Assembly: GCF_900101455.1 (NCBI RefSeq)
Contig: NZ_FMZJ01000002.1
Span: 124,001-188,000 of the forward strand
Direction: 5' to 3'
DNA length: 64,000 nucleotides
Origin: Sphingomonas sp. YR710
GTDB lineage: Bacteria > Pseudomonadota > Alphaproteobacteria > Sphingomonadales > Sphingomonadaceae
The number at the start of each line of letters is the position of its first letter. The stretch's first letter is position 1. Shown here piece after piece: positions 1 through 8,242 of the stretch. Position numbers and translations under genes: made by a program. A model generated the notes under the pieces. That model was not told the origin of the DNA. It saw only the letters and a program-made list of their open reading frames with translations, and ran no database searches.

Positions 1-1
1 G

Positions 2-583
2 CCCGCCCCGCGCCGCGACGGTCACGCTGGGCTGGCGTTACTGATGATGATGGCTGCAGGGCTGTTACCGCCGATCGGCGTGATGCTGCTGCGCCTCGGC
101 TGGGGCGGGCGTCGTGCGATCATCGGCGCCGGCTGGATCGCGATCCTGGCCGGGATCGGTCTGCTCGGGCGTGCGAACGGCGCCTGGGGCATCGCGATCG
201 GATCGGTGCTCGCGATGGCCGCCGCGGCGGCGTTGCTGGGCTGGGCCGCGTGGACGACACCGGTCCGGCCGGCGCGGACGGAGCGAGCGTCCCGGATGGT
301 TGTGGTCGGCCCGAGGCGGCGGTTCGCCGGCCGCCTCGCCACCTTCGTCATCGTCGGGCCGGCCGGTTTCGCCGCGGCGCAGATCCTCGCGCTCGGGCTC
401 CACGCAGCCGCCCGCGGCGCGGGCCAGGCCGAAGCCGACGCGACCGCGCTGGCGCTGCTGCTCCAGCCGGCCATATGGGCGGTGCTGATGACCGTGCAAT
501 TGCTGTGCGCGCGGCGCCGCACGATGATCACAGTCGCAGCGGTGACGGCGGCAGCGGGCGGCCTTTTATGGGGGCTCGCATGA
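2..583 (+). CDS. Multi-pass membrane protein, siderophore-uptake-associated (DUF3649/DUF3325-like), possibly 5'-partial
   Basis: The frame is open to the left edge; the first ATGs in view are at 44, 47 and 50, so the true start may lie outside the window. The protein (about 179 residues from 44) is very hydrophobic, with roughly five or six predicted membrane segments separated by an arginine-rich cytoplasmic-looking stretch near residues 73-95. It ends in an ATGA overlap with the PepSY gene. Small DUF3649 and DUF3325 membrane proteins typically flank PepSY-TM proteins next to TonB-dependent siderophore receptors, which suggests a role in ferric-siderophore handling at the inner membrane. That role rests on context. 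I cannot assign the exact family from sequence alone. Confidence 0.55.
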   Translation, partial: PAPRRDGHAGLALLMMMAAGLLPPIGVMLLRLGWGGRRAIIGAGWIAILAGIGLLGRANGAWGIAIGSVLAMAAAAALLGWAAWTTPVRPARTERASRMVVVGPRRRFAGRLATFVIVGPAGFAAAQILALGLHAAARGAGQAEADATALALLLQPAIWAVLMTVQLLCARRRTMITVAAVTAAAGGLLWGLA

Positions 584-2067
584 AAGTGGGCATGATCGAA
601 GCGCCGCACACGATCGTCCGGCGCGCGCTGGGCGGCCATGCCGCGATCGGCCTGATTGCCGGCGGGCTGCTCTATCTCGTCTCGCTGTCCGGCGCCTTGC
701 TCGTCGTCCGCGACCATTGGACGCGCTGGGAGCAGCCCGATGTCGCGGAAATGCAGGCGATCGCGCCCGACGCCGTACAGCGCGCGATCGGCGCCGTGAT
801 GGCGCGCGATGCCGGCCGGCCACCGACATCGCATCTCAGCGTGCGCCTGCCCGGCGCCACCTTCCCGCGCACGATCGTCGCCACCGATCATGGCGAGGTC
901 TATATCGGCCCTGACGGCCGGATCATCGCGCCGGCCGCACATCGCTGGACCGATTTCGTCGCCAATCTCCACATCTATCTGCACCTGCCCTCGACGATCG
1001 GGTTGGTGCTGGTCGGCATGCTGGGCGCGATGCTCGCCAGCCTGCTGGTCAGCGGCGTGATCGCGCATCCGCGAATCCTCCGCGATGCCTTCCGACTCCG
1101 CGCCCGCGCCGGCCGTCAGCTTGCCCGGGCCGACTGGCATAACCGGCTCGGCGTCTGGACCTTGCCGTTCGGGGTCGCGATCGCGCTGACCGGGGCGTTC
1201 ATCGGCCTCGCGACGGTCGGCGCCGGCCTGATCGCGAGGAGCGCCTATGGCGGTGACGTGGCGCGGGTCTATGCGCCGATTTTCGGCAGAGAGACGCCGC
1301 CCGACAAAAGGGCCGCGCCGCTGCCCGATGTCGCCGCCGCGCTCCGGACCCTGGCAGCCGCCTTCCCCGATCGTACGCCCACCTATGTGCTGCTCCATGA
1401 TCCGGGCACCGCCGGCCAGCGCATACAAATCCTGGCGCGGCCGGAGCGGCGGCTGATCTATGGCGAGAATCACGATTTCGACGCGCGCGGACGGCTGACC
1501 GGCGTGGTCGGGCTGTCCGACGGCAAGGCGGGCCAGCAAATGGCGGCGTCGGTCTATGGCATTCATTTCGGCGATTATGGCGGCATCCCGATCCGCCTGG
1601 CTTATATCGCGGGCGGGCTGGCGCTGTGCGCGATCACCGGGACCGGGATCGCGCTCTGGCTGGAAAAGCGCCGCAACCGCGGGCGGCCCGGCCCGCGCCT
1701 CGAAGCGATGTGGACGATGCTGTTGTGGGGGGCGCCAATGCTGACCGTCGCTATGGCATGGGCGGGCGGCGCGGGGCTGCCGCCCGCGATGATGGCCGGC
1801 ACCTTCTGGACGGGCCTGGCGATCGCCATGATCGCCGCGGCGGCCTTTCCGGGCCGGTTCGCGTCCCATGCCCTGCGGCGGTGGCTGGCGATCATGCTGT
1901 TCGCGGCCGCGCTGCTGCATGTCGTCCGCCATATCGACGCGCCGCCGGCGCTGACCGTGATCGACGCCATCCTCGCCGGCATCGCATTCGTCCTGCTGGC
2001 GATCGACGCCCCGGCTGGCGTCGTTACCGCCGCGCGCAGCCGAGCGCGGCCGCGTCGATCGCCGTAG
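580..2067 (+). CDS. PepSY-associated transmembrane protein (putative siderophore-iron reductase type)
   Basis: A protein of 495 residues starting at the ATG that overlaps the previous stop (ATGA at 580-583), so the pair is probably translationally coupled. It has an N-terminal membrane anchor (residues about 20-40), a periplasmic PepSY-like segment, central hydrophobic helices with the HIYLHLP signature typical of PepSY-TM proteins, a second periplasmic region with a GIHFGDYGG motif, and a C-terminal block of four or five helices. Family members sit in the inner membrane beside TonB-dependent receptors and are thought to help reduce or release siderophore iron. The open frame extends upstream to 250, but that part overlaps the neighbour and lacks family character. 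The 3' end overlaps the convergent gene by 44 bp. Confidence 0.8.
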   Translation: MKVGMIEAPHTIVRRALGGHAAIGLIAGGLLYLVSLSGALLVVRDHWTRWEQPDVAEMQAIAPDAVQRAIGAVMARDAGRPPTSHLSVRLPGATFPRTIVATDHGEVYIGPDGRIIAPAAHRWTDFVANLHIYLHLPSTIGLVLVGMLGAMLASLLVSGVIAHPRILRDAFRLRARAGRQLARADWHNRLGVWTLPFGVAIALTGAFIGLATVGAGLIARSAYGGDVARVYAPIFGRETPPDKRAAPLPDVAAALRTLAAAFPDRTPTYVLLHDPGTAGQRIQILARPERRLIYGENHDFDARGRLTGVVGLSDGKAGQQMAASVYGIHFGDYGGIPIRLAYIAGGLALCAITGTGIALWLEKRRNRGRPGPRLEAMWTMLLWGAPMLTVAMAWAGGAGLPPAMMAGTFWTGLAIAMIAAAAFPGRFASHALRRWLAIMLFAAALLHVVRHIDAPPALTVIDAILAGIAFVLLAIDAPAGVVTAARSRARPRRSP

Positions 2068-2521
2068 CCGCACCCTTCAGCAGATAGCCGTCCGATCGAT
2101 CGCGGCCGTCCGCCGACACCCAGGCGACGCGGAACGACGCCCCGCCGCGCATCGCGGCGATGATCGCGGCGTCAGCCTGCGGGTTGGGCGCCCAGGCATC
2201 GACGCTGGCGGCCGCTAGCGGAAAGCTGCGATCGCCGAAGATCAGCCGGATCGGCGTGTTGCGGGTTCTCGGTTCGCGCAGGCGGAAATGGACCTGGCCG
2301 TTGATATGCTGCGCGGGCCAGATGGCGATCGCGGCGAAACTCTGCCAGCGGCTGCCGCGCCGGCCGCCTTCGGGGGTGGTGATCGCATAACAATGGAGCG
2401 GGGCGGGATCGCGAAACGCGCCCCAATCGGAAAAAATTCCGAGACTGACGCGATCGGCCGGGGCCGCCGCAATGAGGGCGAACGCGCAAAGCGACCAGCA
2501 AATATGGGGTCTTCCAGCCAT
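2024..2521 (-). CDS. Secreted hypothetical protein, invasion-associated locus B (IalB)-like
   Basis: About 165 residues from the ATG at 2521, preceded by a GGGGGG purine run. The upstream ATG at 2587 would add a non-signal-like leader. Residues 1-20 look like a signal peptide (hydrophobic, ending AAAPAD). The mature part has the layout of IalB-type periplasmic proteins: an SDWGAF motif, a following cysteine, a central beta-rich region and a C-terminal DGYLLKG segment before a final cysteine. IalB-family proteins are periplasmic and of uncertain biochemical role. The gene converges on and slightly overlaps the PepSY gene. The family call is by pattern only. Confidence 0.5.
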   Translation of the reverse strand: MAGRPHICWSLCAFALIAAAPADRVSLGIFSDWGAFRDPAPLHCYAITTPEGGRRGSRWQSFAAIAIWPAQHINGQVHFRLREPRTRNTPIRLIFGDRSFPLAAASVDAWAPNPQADAAIIAAMRGGASFRVAWVSADGRDRSDGYLLKGAATAIDAAALGCARR

Positions 2522-2670
2522 GCCCCCCGATGCCCTTACCGTGGCAAAAATACAACAATTTCCTCTGTTTATGTGAGGTTCATGCAAGTGATCCGCTTAT
2601 CGGGCACTAGGCCTTTCCCGTCTCCACCCCCCCATGTTTTCGGGAGACGATATCATGATGGAGTATATTT

Positions 2671-3249
2671 ATGCGTAGCATCGTTGTCGCCGCCTTGTTG
2701 GCAGCTACCGCAGCGTCCCCGGCCCTCGCGCAAGACAAGGCACCGTTCAGCGGCGCCCATGTCGAAGGCCTCGCCGGCTGGGATCGCGTCCAGGCGAACA
2801 ACAGCCATGACGATGGCGTCAATTATGGCGTCGCCGGAGGTTACGACTTTGCCGGCAGCGGGAATACCCGCTTCGGCATCGAGGGCGAAGTCGCCGATTC
2901 GAACACCAGGGATTGCGTCGGATCGACCACCGTCGCCAATCCGCGCCTGTGCGTGAAGACCGACCGCGATCTATATATCGGTGGCCGGGTCGGCACCGTC
3001 GTCGGTGGCGGCAAGGCCATGCTCTATGCGAAGGCGGGCTATACCAATGCCCGCGCCAAGCTGACCGAGGATGCCGGGACGGGCCAGACCACGCTCGACC
3101 ATAAGGATCTCAACGGAGCGCGCGTCGGCGTCGGCGCCGAATATGCGCTGGCATCGAACAGCTACATCAAGACCGAATATCGCTATTCCAATTATCAGGA
3201 CGGCGTGAGCCGCAACCAGGTGGTCGCGGGCTTCGGTATGCGCTTCTAA
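2671..3249 (+). CDS. Opacity-type outer-membrane beta-barrel protein
   Basis: A 192-residue protein with a clear signal peptide (residues 1-20, ending ALA-Q). The mature part alternates polar and hydrophobic residues with many glycine and aromatic positions and ends in GFGMRF, whose terminal phenylalanine is typical of BAM-inserted barrels. Length and pattern fit the eight-stranded OmpA/Opa-like porin family found widely in sphingomonads. A likely structural or adhesion role is inferred. The gene is monocistronic, followed by several stem-loops before dnaN. Upstream GGAG lies at 2659-2662, about 8 bases from the ATG. Confidence 0.8.
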   Translation: MRSIVVAALLAATAASPALAQDKAPFSGAHVEGLAGWDRVQANNSHDDGVNYGVAGGYDFAGSGNTRFGIEGEVADSNTRDCVGSTTVANPRLCVKTDRDLYIGGRVGTVVGGGKAMLYAKAGYTNARAKLTEDAGTGQTTLDHKDLNGARVGVGAEYALASNSYIKTEYRYSNYQDGVSRNQVVAGFGMRF

Positions 3250-3258
3250 AAGCCCAGT

Positions 3259-3276
3259 AATGCGCCTTTCGGCGCA
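3259..3276 (+). terminator. Small hairpin after the beta-barrel gene
   Basis: An ATGCGCC/GGCGCAT stem with a short TTTC loop lies 10 bases after the stop codon. There is no T-tract directly after it, so it may be an mRNA 3' stabiliser rather than a true terminator. Confidence 0.4.
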
Positions 3277-3279
3277 TCC

Positions 3280-3357
3280 GGTGCCGGCCCGCTCCCCCAC
3301 CCGGCCACCCAACGGCAGTATCTTATGGGTGGTCTGGTGGGGGAGCGGGCCGGCACC
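3280..3357. repeat. Large inverted-repeat element between barrel gene and dnaN
   Basis: A perfect 22-bp inverted repeat (3280-3301 against 3336-3357) encloses a further imperfect CCGGCCACCCA/TGGGTGGTCTGG pairing, so almost the whole 78 bp can fold into one long stem. It resembles the interspersed palindromic elements elsewhere in the window but differs in sequence. Confidence 0.7.
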
Positions 3358-3361
3358 GCCT

Positions 3362-3388
3362 GAAAATGCGCTCTTCCGCGCATTTTTC
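3362..3388 (+). terminator. Intrinsic terminator candidate
   Basis: An AAAATGCGC/GCGCATTTT stem with a TCTTCC loop, followed by a T-run. This is the first stem-loop after the barrel gene that has a terminator-like tail, and it can act in both directions. Confidence 0.6.
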
Positions 3389-3402
3389 AAAAACTATCGC
3401 GA

Positions 3403-3434
3403 GAAGGGTCGGCCGCAACGCCGGCCCTTCTTTT
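3403..3434 (+). terminator. Second intrinsic terminator upstream of dnaN
   Basis: An 11-bp stem GAAGGGTCGGC/GCCGGCCCTTC (one G-T pair) with loop CGCAA, followed directly by TTTT. It insulates dnaN from upstream transcription. Confidence 0.6.
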
Positions 3435-3525
3435 ATCCCCAGTCTTTTGCGCTTTGGTACTGGCGAGCCGATAAAGCCGCGCTATAACGCTTTACCATTT
3501 TTGGACGAGGGTTTCGGGGCACGCA

Positions 3526-4638
3526 ATGAAGGCAACCATCGAACGGGCGACACTGCTGAAGAGCCTGAGCCACGTACAATCGGTGGTCGAGCGCCGGAAC
3601 ACGATACCGATTCTCTCGAATGTGCTCCTCGAAGCCACCGAGGACGGTACGCTGAAGCTGATGGCGACCGACCTCGATCTGCAGATCGTGGAAGTGGTGG
3701 CGGCCGCGATCGACCAGCCGGGCGCGATCACCGTGTCCGCGCACACATTGTTCGATATCGCCCGCAAATTGCCCGAGGGCAGCCAGGTCCAGTTGTCGGC
3801 CGCCGACGGCAAGATGCTGGTCGTAGCCGGGCGTGCCCGCTTCAACCTGCAGACCCTGCCGAAGGACGACTTCCCGATGATCGCCGAGGGCGATCTGCCG
3901 ACGAAGTTCGAACTGCCGGCCGAAACGCTCAAGCAGATCATCGACAAAACGCGCTTCGCGATCTCGACCGAGGAAACGCGCTATTATCTGAATGGCATCT
4001 TCCTGCACGTGCAGGATGACGGCCAGCCGGTGCTGAAAGCCGCGGCCACCGACGGCCATCGCCTCGCGCGCGTCACCGTGGCGCGCCCGGACGGCGCCGA
4101 AGGCATGCCCGACATCATCATCCCGCGCAAATGCGTGGGCGAATTGCGCAAGCTGCTCGACGAGGTCGACGGCAGCGTGGAAGTCTCGCTTTCATCGACC
4201 AAGGTCCGCTTCGGGCTCGGCACCGCGATCCTGACATCGAAGCTGATCGACGGCACCTTCCCCGATTACAGCCGCGTGATCCCGACCGGCAACGACAAGC
4301 TGCTGAAGCTCGATCCGAAGGCGTTCATGCAAGGCGTCGACCGCGTCGCGACGATCGCATCCGAAAAGACCCGCGCGGTGAAGATGGCGCTCGAACGCGA
4401 CAAGATCACCTTGTCGGTCACGAGCCCCGAAAACGGCACGGCCGCCGAAGAAGTCTCCGGTGAATATACGTCGCCGGGTTTCGAAATCGGCTTCAACGCC
4501 CGCTATCTGATGGACATTCTTGGCCAGATCGATGGCGACACGGTCGAGGTCCATCTCGCCGATGCGGCGGCACCGACGCTGATTCGCGAGAATGACAAGG
4601 CGGCCGCGCTTTACGTGCTGATGCCGATGCGGGTGTGA
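3526..4638 (+). CDS. dnaN: DNA polymerase III beta subunit (sliding clamp)
   Basis: A 370-residue protein of normal length for DnaN, with three repeated clamp domains. It opens with MKATIERATLLKSL, contains RRNTIPILSNVL near residue 25 and FPDYSRVIP near residue 245, and ends YVLMPMRV, the hallmark C-terminus. The ring-shaped dimer encircles DNA and holds the replicative polymerase, and also serves mismatch repair and translesion enzymes. A TATAAC box at 3483-3488 is a plausible -10. dnaA is not next to it, and recF and gyrB lie 19-20 kb downstream, so the classical dnaA-dnaN-recF-gyrB order is split here. Confidence 0.97.
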   Translation: MKATIERATLLKSLSHVQSVVERRNTIPILSNVLLEATEDGTLKLMATDLDLQIVEVVAAAIDQPGAITVSAHTLFDIARKLPEGSQVQLSAADGKMLVVAGRARFNLQTLPKDDFPMIAEGDLPTKFELPAETLKQIIDKTRFAISTEETRYYLNGIFLHVQDDGQPVLKAAATDGHRLARVTVARPDGAEGMPDIIIPRKCVGELRKLLDEVDGSVEVSLSSTKVRFGLGTAILTSKLIDGTFPDYSRVIPTGNDKLLKLDPKAFMQGVDRVATIASEKTRAVKMALERDKITLSVTSPENGTAAEEVSGEYTSPGFEIGFNARYLMDILGQIDGDTVEVHLADAAAPTLIRENDKAAALYVLMPMRV

Positions 4639-4666
4639 TCGGAACCGCCCGTCACTTCGCATCTCG

Positions 4667-5068
4667 TCACTTCGTATAAGGTACGAATTTCCCCAGCCCG
4701 CACGCGCCGAATTCCATCGGCGTCGTCATATCGACGACGCGGACGATATCGAGATCGCACAATTGGTCGATCGAAAGGCGGGTCACCAGCGTCCGATCGG
4801 GCCGCAAGGCCGTGCATTGGCCATGATCGAGCCGGTTGACGTACCAGCGTTTGCTCGATTCCTTGTAGATGACCGCCGTCGCGTCGACGATCGTGCTCGA
4901 CCGGATGTTGCCGAGCCGCAAACAGGAAACCGGCGCTCCGGCCGTACGGCCTTCAAGCGCCTTTTGCGCTTTGGCGGATAATGGTGTGTCCGCCTTGTCA
5001 GCGGCGCCCGCAGGAACCGCAGCAAGCGCCAACCCAATCGCGCAGAATCCGAGTCGCACGGCCGACAT
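4667..5068 (-). CDS. Secreted small hypothetical protein (DUF6491-like)
   Basis: About 133 residues from the ATG at 5068. An upstream ATG at 5104 would give a charged leader in front of the signal peptide. Residues 1-22 form a signal peptide ending PAGAAD. The mature domain has three or four cysteines (PVSCLRL, GQCTAL, DQLCDL, FGACGLG) and an RWYVNRL segment. The arrangement resembles small periplasmic proteins annotated as DUF6491, of unknown function. It is convergent with dnaN, 28 bp away. Confidence 0.6.
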   Translation of the reverse strand: MSAVRLGFCAIGLALAAVPAGAADKADTPLSAKAQKALEGRTAGAPVSCLRLGNIRSSTIVDATAVIYKESSKRWYVNRLDHGQCTALRPDRTLVTRLSIDQLCDLDIVRVVDMTTPMEFGACGLGKFVPYTK

Positions 5069-5124
5069 CCTCGCTCTCCCCGATTTCTTTATGAATGCGA
5101 TCATACACGATCGCGACGCCCTGA

Positions 5125-5856
5125 TCAGCCCCGGAACGAATCCTTGACCGCGCGGCGCGCGGCAAGTTCGGCGACATCGGTTGCGCGCATGAAGGGATTG
5201 GTCGCGCGTTCGAGCGCGATCGTGGTTGGCACCGTCGCCATGCCGGCCGCCCGTGCAGCGTCGACGTCGCGCATACGCGCGACAAGCGCATCGTTGCCGG
5301 GCTCGGCCACCAAAGCGTAACGGCCGTTGCTCTGGGTATATTCATGCGCGCAATAGACGCGGGTTTCGGGCGGAAGCTGTGCCAGCCGCCGCATATTATC
5401 GAACATCTGCGCCGCCGTCCCCTCGAACAACCGGCCGCAGCCCATCGCGAACAAGGTGTCGCCCACGAACACCACATCCTCGGACGGCAGATGAAAAGCG
5501 ATATGGCCGGCGGTATGGGCCGGCACGTCGATCACGGTCGCCGCAACGCCGCCGATATGGACGACATCGCCCTCGCGCACCGTCCGGTCGAGCGTGGGGA
5601 TCTTGCCCGCCTCGGCGGCCGGGCCGGTGATCGTGCAGCCGGTGGCCGCCTTGATCGCGGCATTGCCGCCGATATGATCGCCATGCCAATGGGTGTTCCA
5701 GATCTGGCTGATCGTCCAGCCTTTCGCATCCGCCGCGGCCAGCACCGGATCGGCCACCGCCGGATCGACAACCACCGTTTCACCCGATTCCGGATCGTGC
5801 ATCAGCCACACATAATTGTCGCTGAGCACCGGCACCCGGAGGATTTCGACAGCCAT
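5125..5856 (-). CDS. gloB: Hydroxyacylglutathione hydrolase (glyoxalase II)
   Basis: A 243-residue metallo-beta-lactamase-fold enzyme. The dinuclear metal motif THWHGDH is near residue 56, with further ligands at HTAGH (about 116) and GDTLF (about 132), and CAHEYT (about 168) marks glyoxalase II. It hydrolyses S-lactoylglutathione to D-lactate and glutathione in the cytosol, the second step of methylglyoxal detoxification. Its start directly abuts the stop of the glyoxalase I-like gene, so the two almost certainly form one transcript. Confidence 0.93.
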   Translation of the reverse strand: MAVEILRVPVLSDNYVWLMHDPESGETVVVDPAVADPVLAAADAKGWTISQIWNTHWHGDHIGGNAAIKAATGCTITGPAAEAGKIPTLDRTVREGDVVHIGGVAATVIDVPAHTAGHIAFHLPSEDVVFVGDTLFAMGCGRLFEGTAAQMFDNMRRLAQLPPETRVYCAHEYTQSNGRYALVAEPGNDALVARMRDVDAARAAGMATVPTTIALERATNPFMRATDVAELAARRAVKDSFRG

Positions 5857-6279
5857 TTACCAGACGCCCGTATTGGGCATCGAAACCCAGGGCTCGGCCG
5901 GATCAAGATGCCCCTCCTGCAGCAGCTCGATCGAGATATTGTCCGGAGTACGCACAAAGGCCATGTGGCCGTCGCGGGGCGGGCGATTGATCGTGACGCC
6001 GGCGTCCATCAGCCGCTGGCAGGTTTCGTAGATATTTTCGACCCGATAAGCGAGATGGCCGAAATTGCGGCCACCGTCATAGCCGGCCTCGCCCCAATTA
6101 TGGGTAAGTTCGACCTGCGCATCCTCATCGCCCGGCGCCGCCAGGAAGATCAGGGTGTAACGACCCTTCTCATTGGTCTGCCGGCGCGTTTCGCGCAGGC
6201 CCAACAGCTCGAAGAAGCGGATGGTTGCCTCCGGATCGGAGACGCGGATCATCGTGTGCAGATATTTCATGATCGCCAA
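5857..6279 (-). CDS. gloA: Lactoylglutathione lyase (glyoxalase I, VOC fold)
   Basis: A 140-residue single-unit VOC protein. It begins [20 protein letters not shown] after two or three extra residues and shows GLRETRR, ELTHNWG, GHLAYRV and [10 protein letters not shown], in the order expected for glyoxalase I metal and glutathione site segments. It isomerises the methylglyoxal-glutathione hemithioacetal. The next gene downstream, with no gap, is gloB, which strongly supports the pathway assignment. Confidence 0.88.
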   Translation of the reverse strand: MAIMKYLHTMIRVSDPEATIRFFELLGLRETRRQTNEKGRYTLIFLAAPGDEDAQVELTHNWGEAGYDGGRNFGHLAYRVENIYETCQRLMDAGVTINRPPRDGHMAFVRTPDNISIELLQEGHLDPAEPWVSMPNTGVW

Positions 6280-6311
6280 TGTAGTGTGCCGCGGGTGGCA
6301 ATAAAAGCGGT

Positions 6312-7109
6312 TCAGGGTTTGCCCGCTTCCTCCCCGCCCTTCAGCGCGAGCGCCGCCGCCCGCCCGGCATCCCCATCGGGATCGCTCTGCGCGGCGCGGG
6401 TCCAGGCAGCCTTCGCATCCGCCATCTGGCCGGTGGCCGCCGCGAGATTGCCAGCTTCATAAGCAACGGCGGGATCGTTCGGCGCGAGCCGGGTCGCCTC
6501 GCGAATCGCCGCGAAGGCCGCGGGCATATCCTTTTGCTTGCGCGCCAGATTGGCGGTCAGCAGCCACCCCAGCGGATCGCGGGGCACGAGTTTGGTCGCC
6601 GCGGTCAGATCGACGCGCGCGCCGGGCAGATCATTGGCGGCGACACCCGCGCGCGCGCGATCGAGATGCACCTCGCCCTGCATCTCCGTCGACAGTCCCG
6701 GAAGCGCCAGCGCGCGATCGAAGGCATTGCGCGCCCGAATCGGCTCGTCACCGGCGAGCGCGGCATTGCCGCCCTGCATCCACAATATCGGTGCGATCGT
6801 CAGCTTCTGCAGTTCGGCATCGCGCGCCGCCTGCTCGAATGCCTCGGTGGCCGGCGCCCATTTCGCCTGGCCTGCGAGCGCGAGGCCAAGGCACTGCCGC
6901 GCCAATACGCCGCCGCCGGCCGTCCGCCAGACATTGGCCTCGGCCTCGGCTTTGGCCGGATCGGTCTTGACGAGCTTTGCGCAGGTGGCCTCGTGATCCA
7001 CGGCCATGTCGGGGACATAGGGTTTGCTGGTGCGGTGGGCGACGACATCGGCTTCGTGGCCCGCCGGGGTGGCATCGCTGAGCAGGGCCGCTAGGAGAAT
7101 AAGCATCAT
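6312..7109 (-). CDS. Secreted tetratricopeptide-repeat protein
   Basis: A 265-residue protein with a short hydrophobic N-terminus that may be a signal peptide. From about residue 85 it has repeated helical pairs with TPR spacing (for example [60 protein letters not shown]), giving four to five repeats. TPR arrays bind partner proteins; no specific partner can be named. Its ATG overlaps the upstream hydrolase stop (ATGA), so the two are coupled. Confidence 0.75.
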   Translation of the reverse strand: MMLILLAALLSDATPAGHEADVVAHRTSKPYVPDMAVDHEATCAKLVKTDPAKAEAEANVWRTAGGGVLARQCLGLALAGQAKWAPATEAFEQAARDAELQKLTIAPILWMQGGNAALAGDEPIRARNAFDRALALPGLSTEMQGEVHLDRARAGVAANDLPGARVDLTAATKLVPRDPLGWLLTANLARKQKDMPAAFAAIREATRLAPNDPAVAYEAGNLAAATGQMADAKAAWTRAAQSDPDGDAGRAAALALKGGEEAGKP

Positions 7110-7840
7110 GGCTCCAGCAATTGGCCGACCGTCGCGATCAGCAAGGCGATATCCGCGTCACGCGACAATCGATGATCGCCATCCTTGACAAGGATCGTCT
7201 GCACATCGGCTGAACGAAGCGCCCGCGACAGCCGCAGCGCAACCGAAACCGGCACCGTTTCGTCCAATTGCCCCTGCAGCAGCCGCACCGGGCAATCGAG
7301 CGCGATCTCGCCATCGAGCAGCAGATTGGCCTGCCCCGACAGCCAGAAGCCCAATGTCGTCACATAGGGATCGTCGCCATAGTCGGACGGCTCATCGATC
7401 CGGCCATTCGCTTTGAGAAAGTCGATGACGTCGTCCGAAAAGCCCCAGGACGTGAAATCAGGCGCCGCCGCGATCCCGAGGATCGCCTTCACCCGATCGC
7501 CGAGCCGGAGCGCCGCCAGAACGGCCAGCCACCCGCCCATCGACGAGCCGACGAGGATCAGCGGCCCCACGGGCACGAACGCATCGATCGCGTCGAGCAC
7601 GTCATCCAGCCACATATCGATCGTGCCATCGTCGAACGCGCCCTCGCTGGCGCCGCAGCCGGTATAATCGAGCCGCAACATCGGCCGGCCCTCGCGCGCC
7701 GCCCACGCATCGAGCGCGGTCGCCTTGCCGCCGGTCATGTCCGAATTGTAGCCGGATAGGAAGACGATCGCCGGCCCACGGCCGGGACGGTATCGGTACG
7801 CGAGCGCGGGCTTGTCGGGGCGGGTGAGGAAGGCGGTCAT
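7106..7840 (-). CDS. Alpha/beta hydrolase
   Basis: A 244-residue alpha/beta-hydrolase fold protein. The nucleophile elbow GSSMGG lies near residue 97, the catalytic acid is likely the aspartate in QLDETVP (about 193) and the histidine is in DGDHRLS (about 222). An IVFLSGYNSDMTGGK segment near residue 27 supplies the oxyanion region. The overall form resembles palmitoyl-protein thioesterase ABHD10-like and other small serine hydrolases. The substrate is unknown. It is the first gene of a two-gene unit with the TPR protein. Confidence 0.8.
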   Translation of the reverse strand: MTAFLTRPDKPALAYRYRPGRGPAIVFLSGYNSDMTGGKATALDAWAAREGRPMLRLDYTGCGASEGAFDDGTIDMWLDDVLDAIDAFVPVGPLILVGSSMGGWLAVLAALRLGDRVKAILGIAAAPDFTSWGFSDDVIDFLKANGRIDEPSDYGDDPYVTTLGFWLSGQANLLLDGEIALDCPVRLLQGQLDETVPVSVALRLSRALRSADVQTILVKDGDHRLSRDADIALLIATVGQLLEP

Positions 7841-7903
7841 AGGACGTGTGATAGCGCCGAAGCGGATGTGGACGGAAGGGGGCGATCGAGGATCGCGTCG
7901 CGT

Positions 7904-7969
7904 GGCTATACAATACTCTTGAGTGGCTAGCCCTCGCGTCCCTTTTCAGCTATATATCGCCGCGAGGAA
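7904..7969 (+). promoter_or_regulatory. Likely promoter/operator of the first toxin-antitoxin operon
   Basis: A short AT-rich stretch holds the palindrome ACTC-TT-GAGT at 7915-7924 inside outer GGCTA/TAGCC arms (7904 and 7927), followed by a TATATAT box at 7951-7957 and GAGGAA ribosome-binding site at 7964-7969. This fits an autoregulated VapB operator, but no binding motif is proven. Confidence 0.4.
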
Positions 7970-7975
7970 CGTCCC

Positions 7976-8242
7976 ATGTCACGCACCATCTCGACCCAGT
8001 TCAACGTCCGATCCAGCTTTGCGCGGCAGCGCGCACACGAACTCGCACGCCAGACCGGAATGACCGCCACCCAGATCGTCGAGGAGGCGTTGCGAGCTTA
8101 TGTTCCGCCGAAGACGGCGCCCGTAGGGCGGTTGGTACGACGGGGATCGATCCTCGTACTGCCAGGCAGTGGACGAACGATCACTCTCGAGGGGGCAAAT
8201 GCAGCGCTGGAGGCGGTGCGGAACCGCGATGGCGAGGATTAA
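7976..8242 (+). CDS. VapB-family antitoxin
   Basis: An 88-residue protein. The N-terminal half has the pattern of VapB/Rv0623-type antitoxins: a short beta segment (TISTQFNVRSS) followed by two helices with MTATQIVEEALRAY, a ribbon-helix-helix-like DNA-binding unit. The C-terminal part is expected to wrap the toxin. A GAGGAA site precedes the ATG by 6 bases. It overlaps the PIN toxin gene by 14 bp, the usual coupled arrangement that keeps antitoxin in excess. Confidence 0.82.
   Translation: MSRTISTQFNVRSSFARQRAHELARQTGMTATQIVEEALRAYVPPKTAPVGRLVRRGSILVLPGSGRTITLEGANAALEAVRNRDGED

Noticed and set aside
22-2073. 683-codon open frame antisense to the PepSY gene
   Set aside because: High-GC antisense shadow: arginine/alanine/aspartate-rich with no domain pattern, while the sense frame encodes a clear membrane protein.
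3250-3435. CRISPR-like array from repeated hairpins
   Set aside because: Repeats are inverted and of different sequence, with no regular spacer length; no cas genes nearby.
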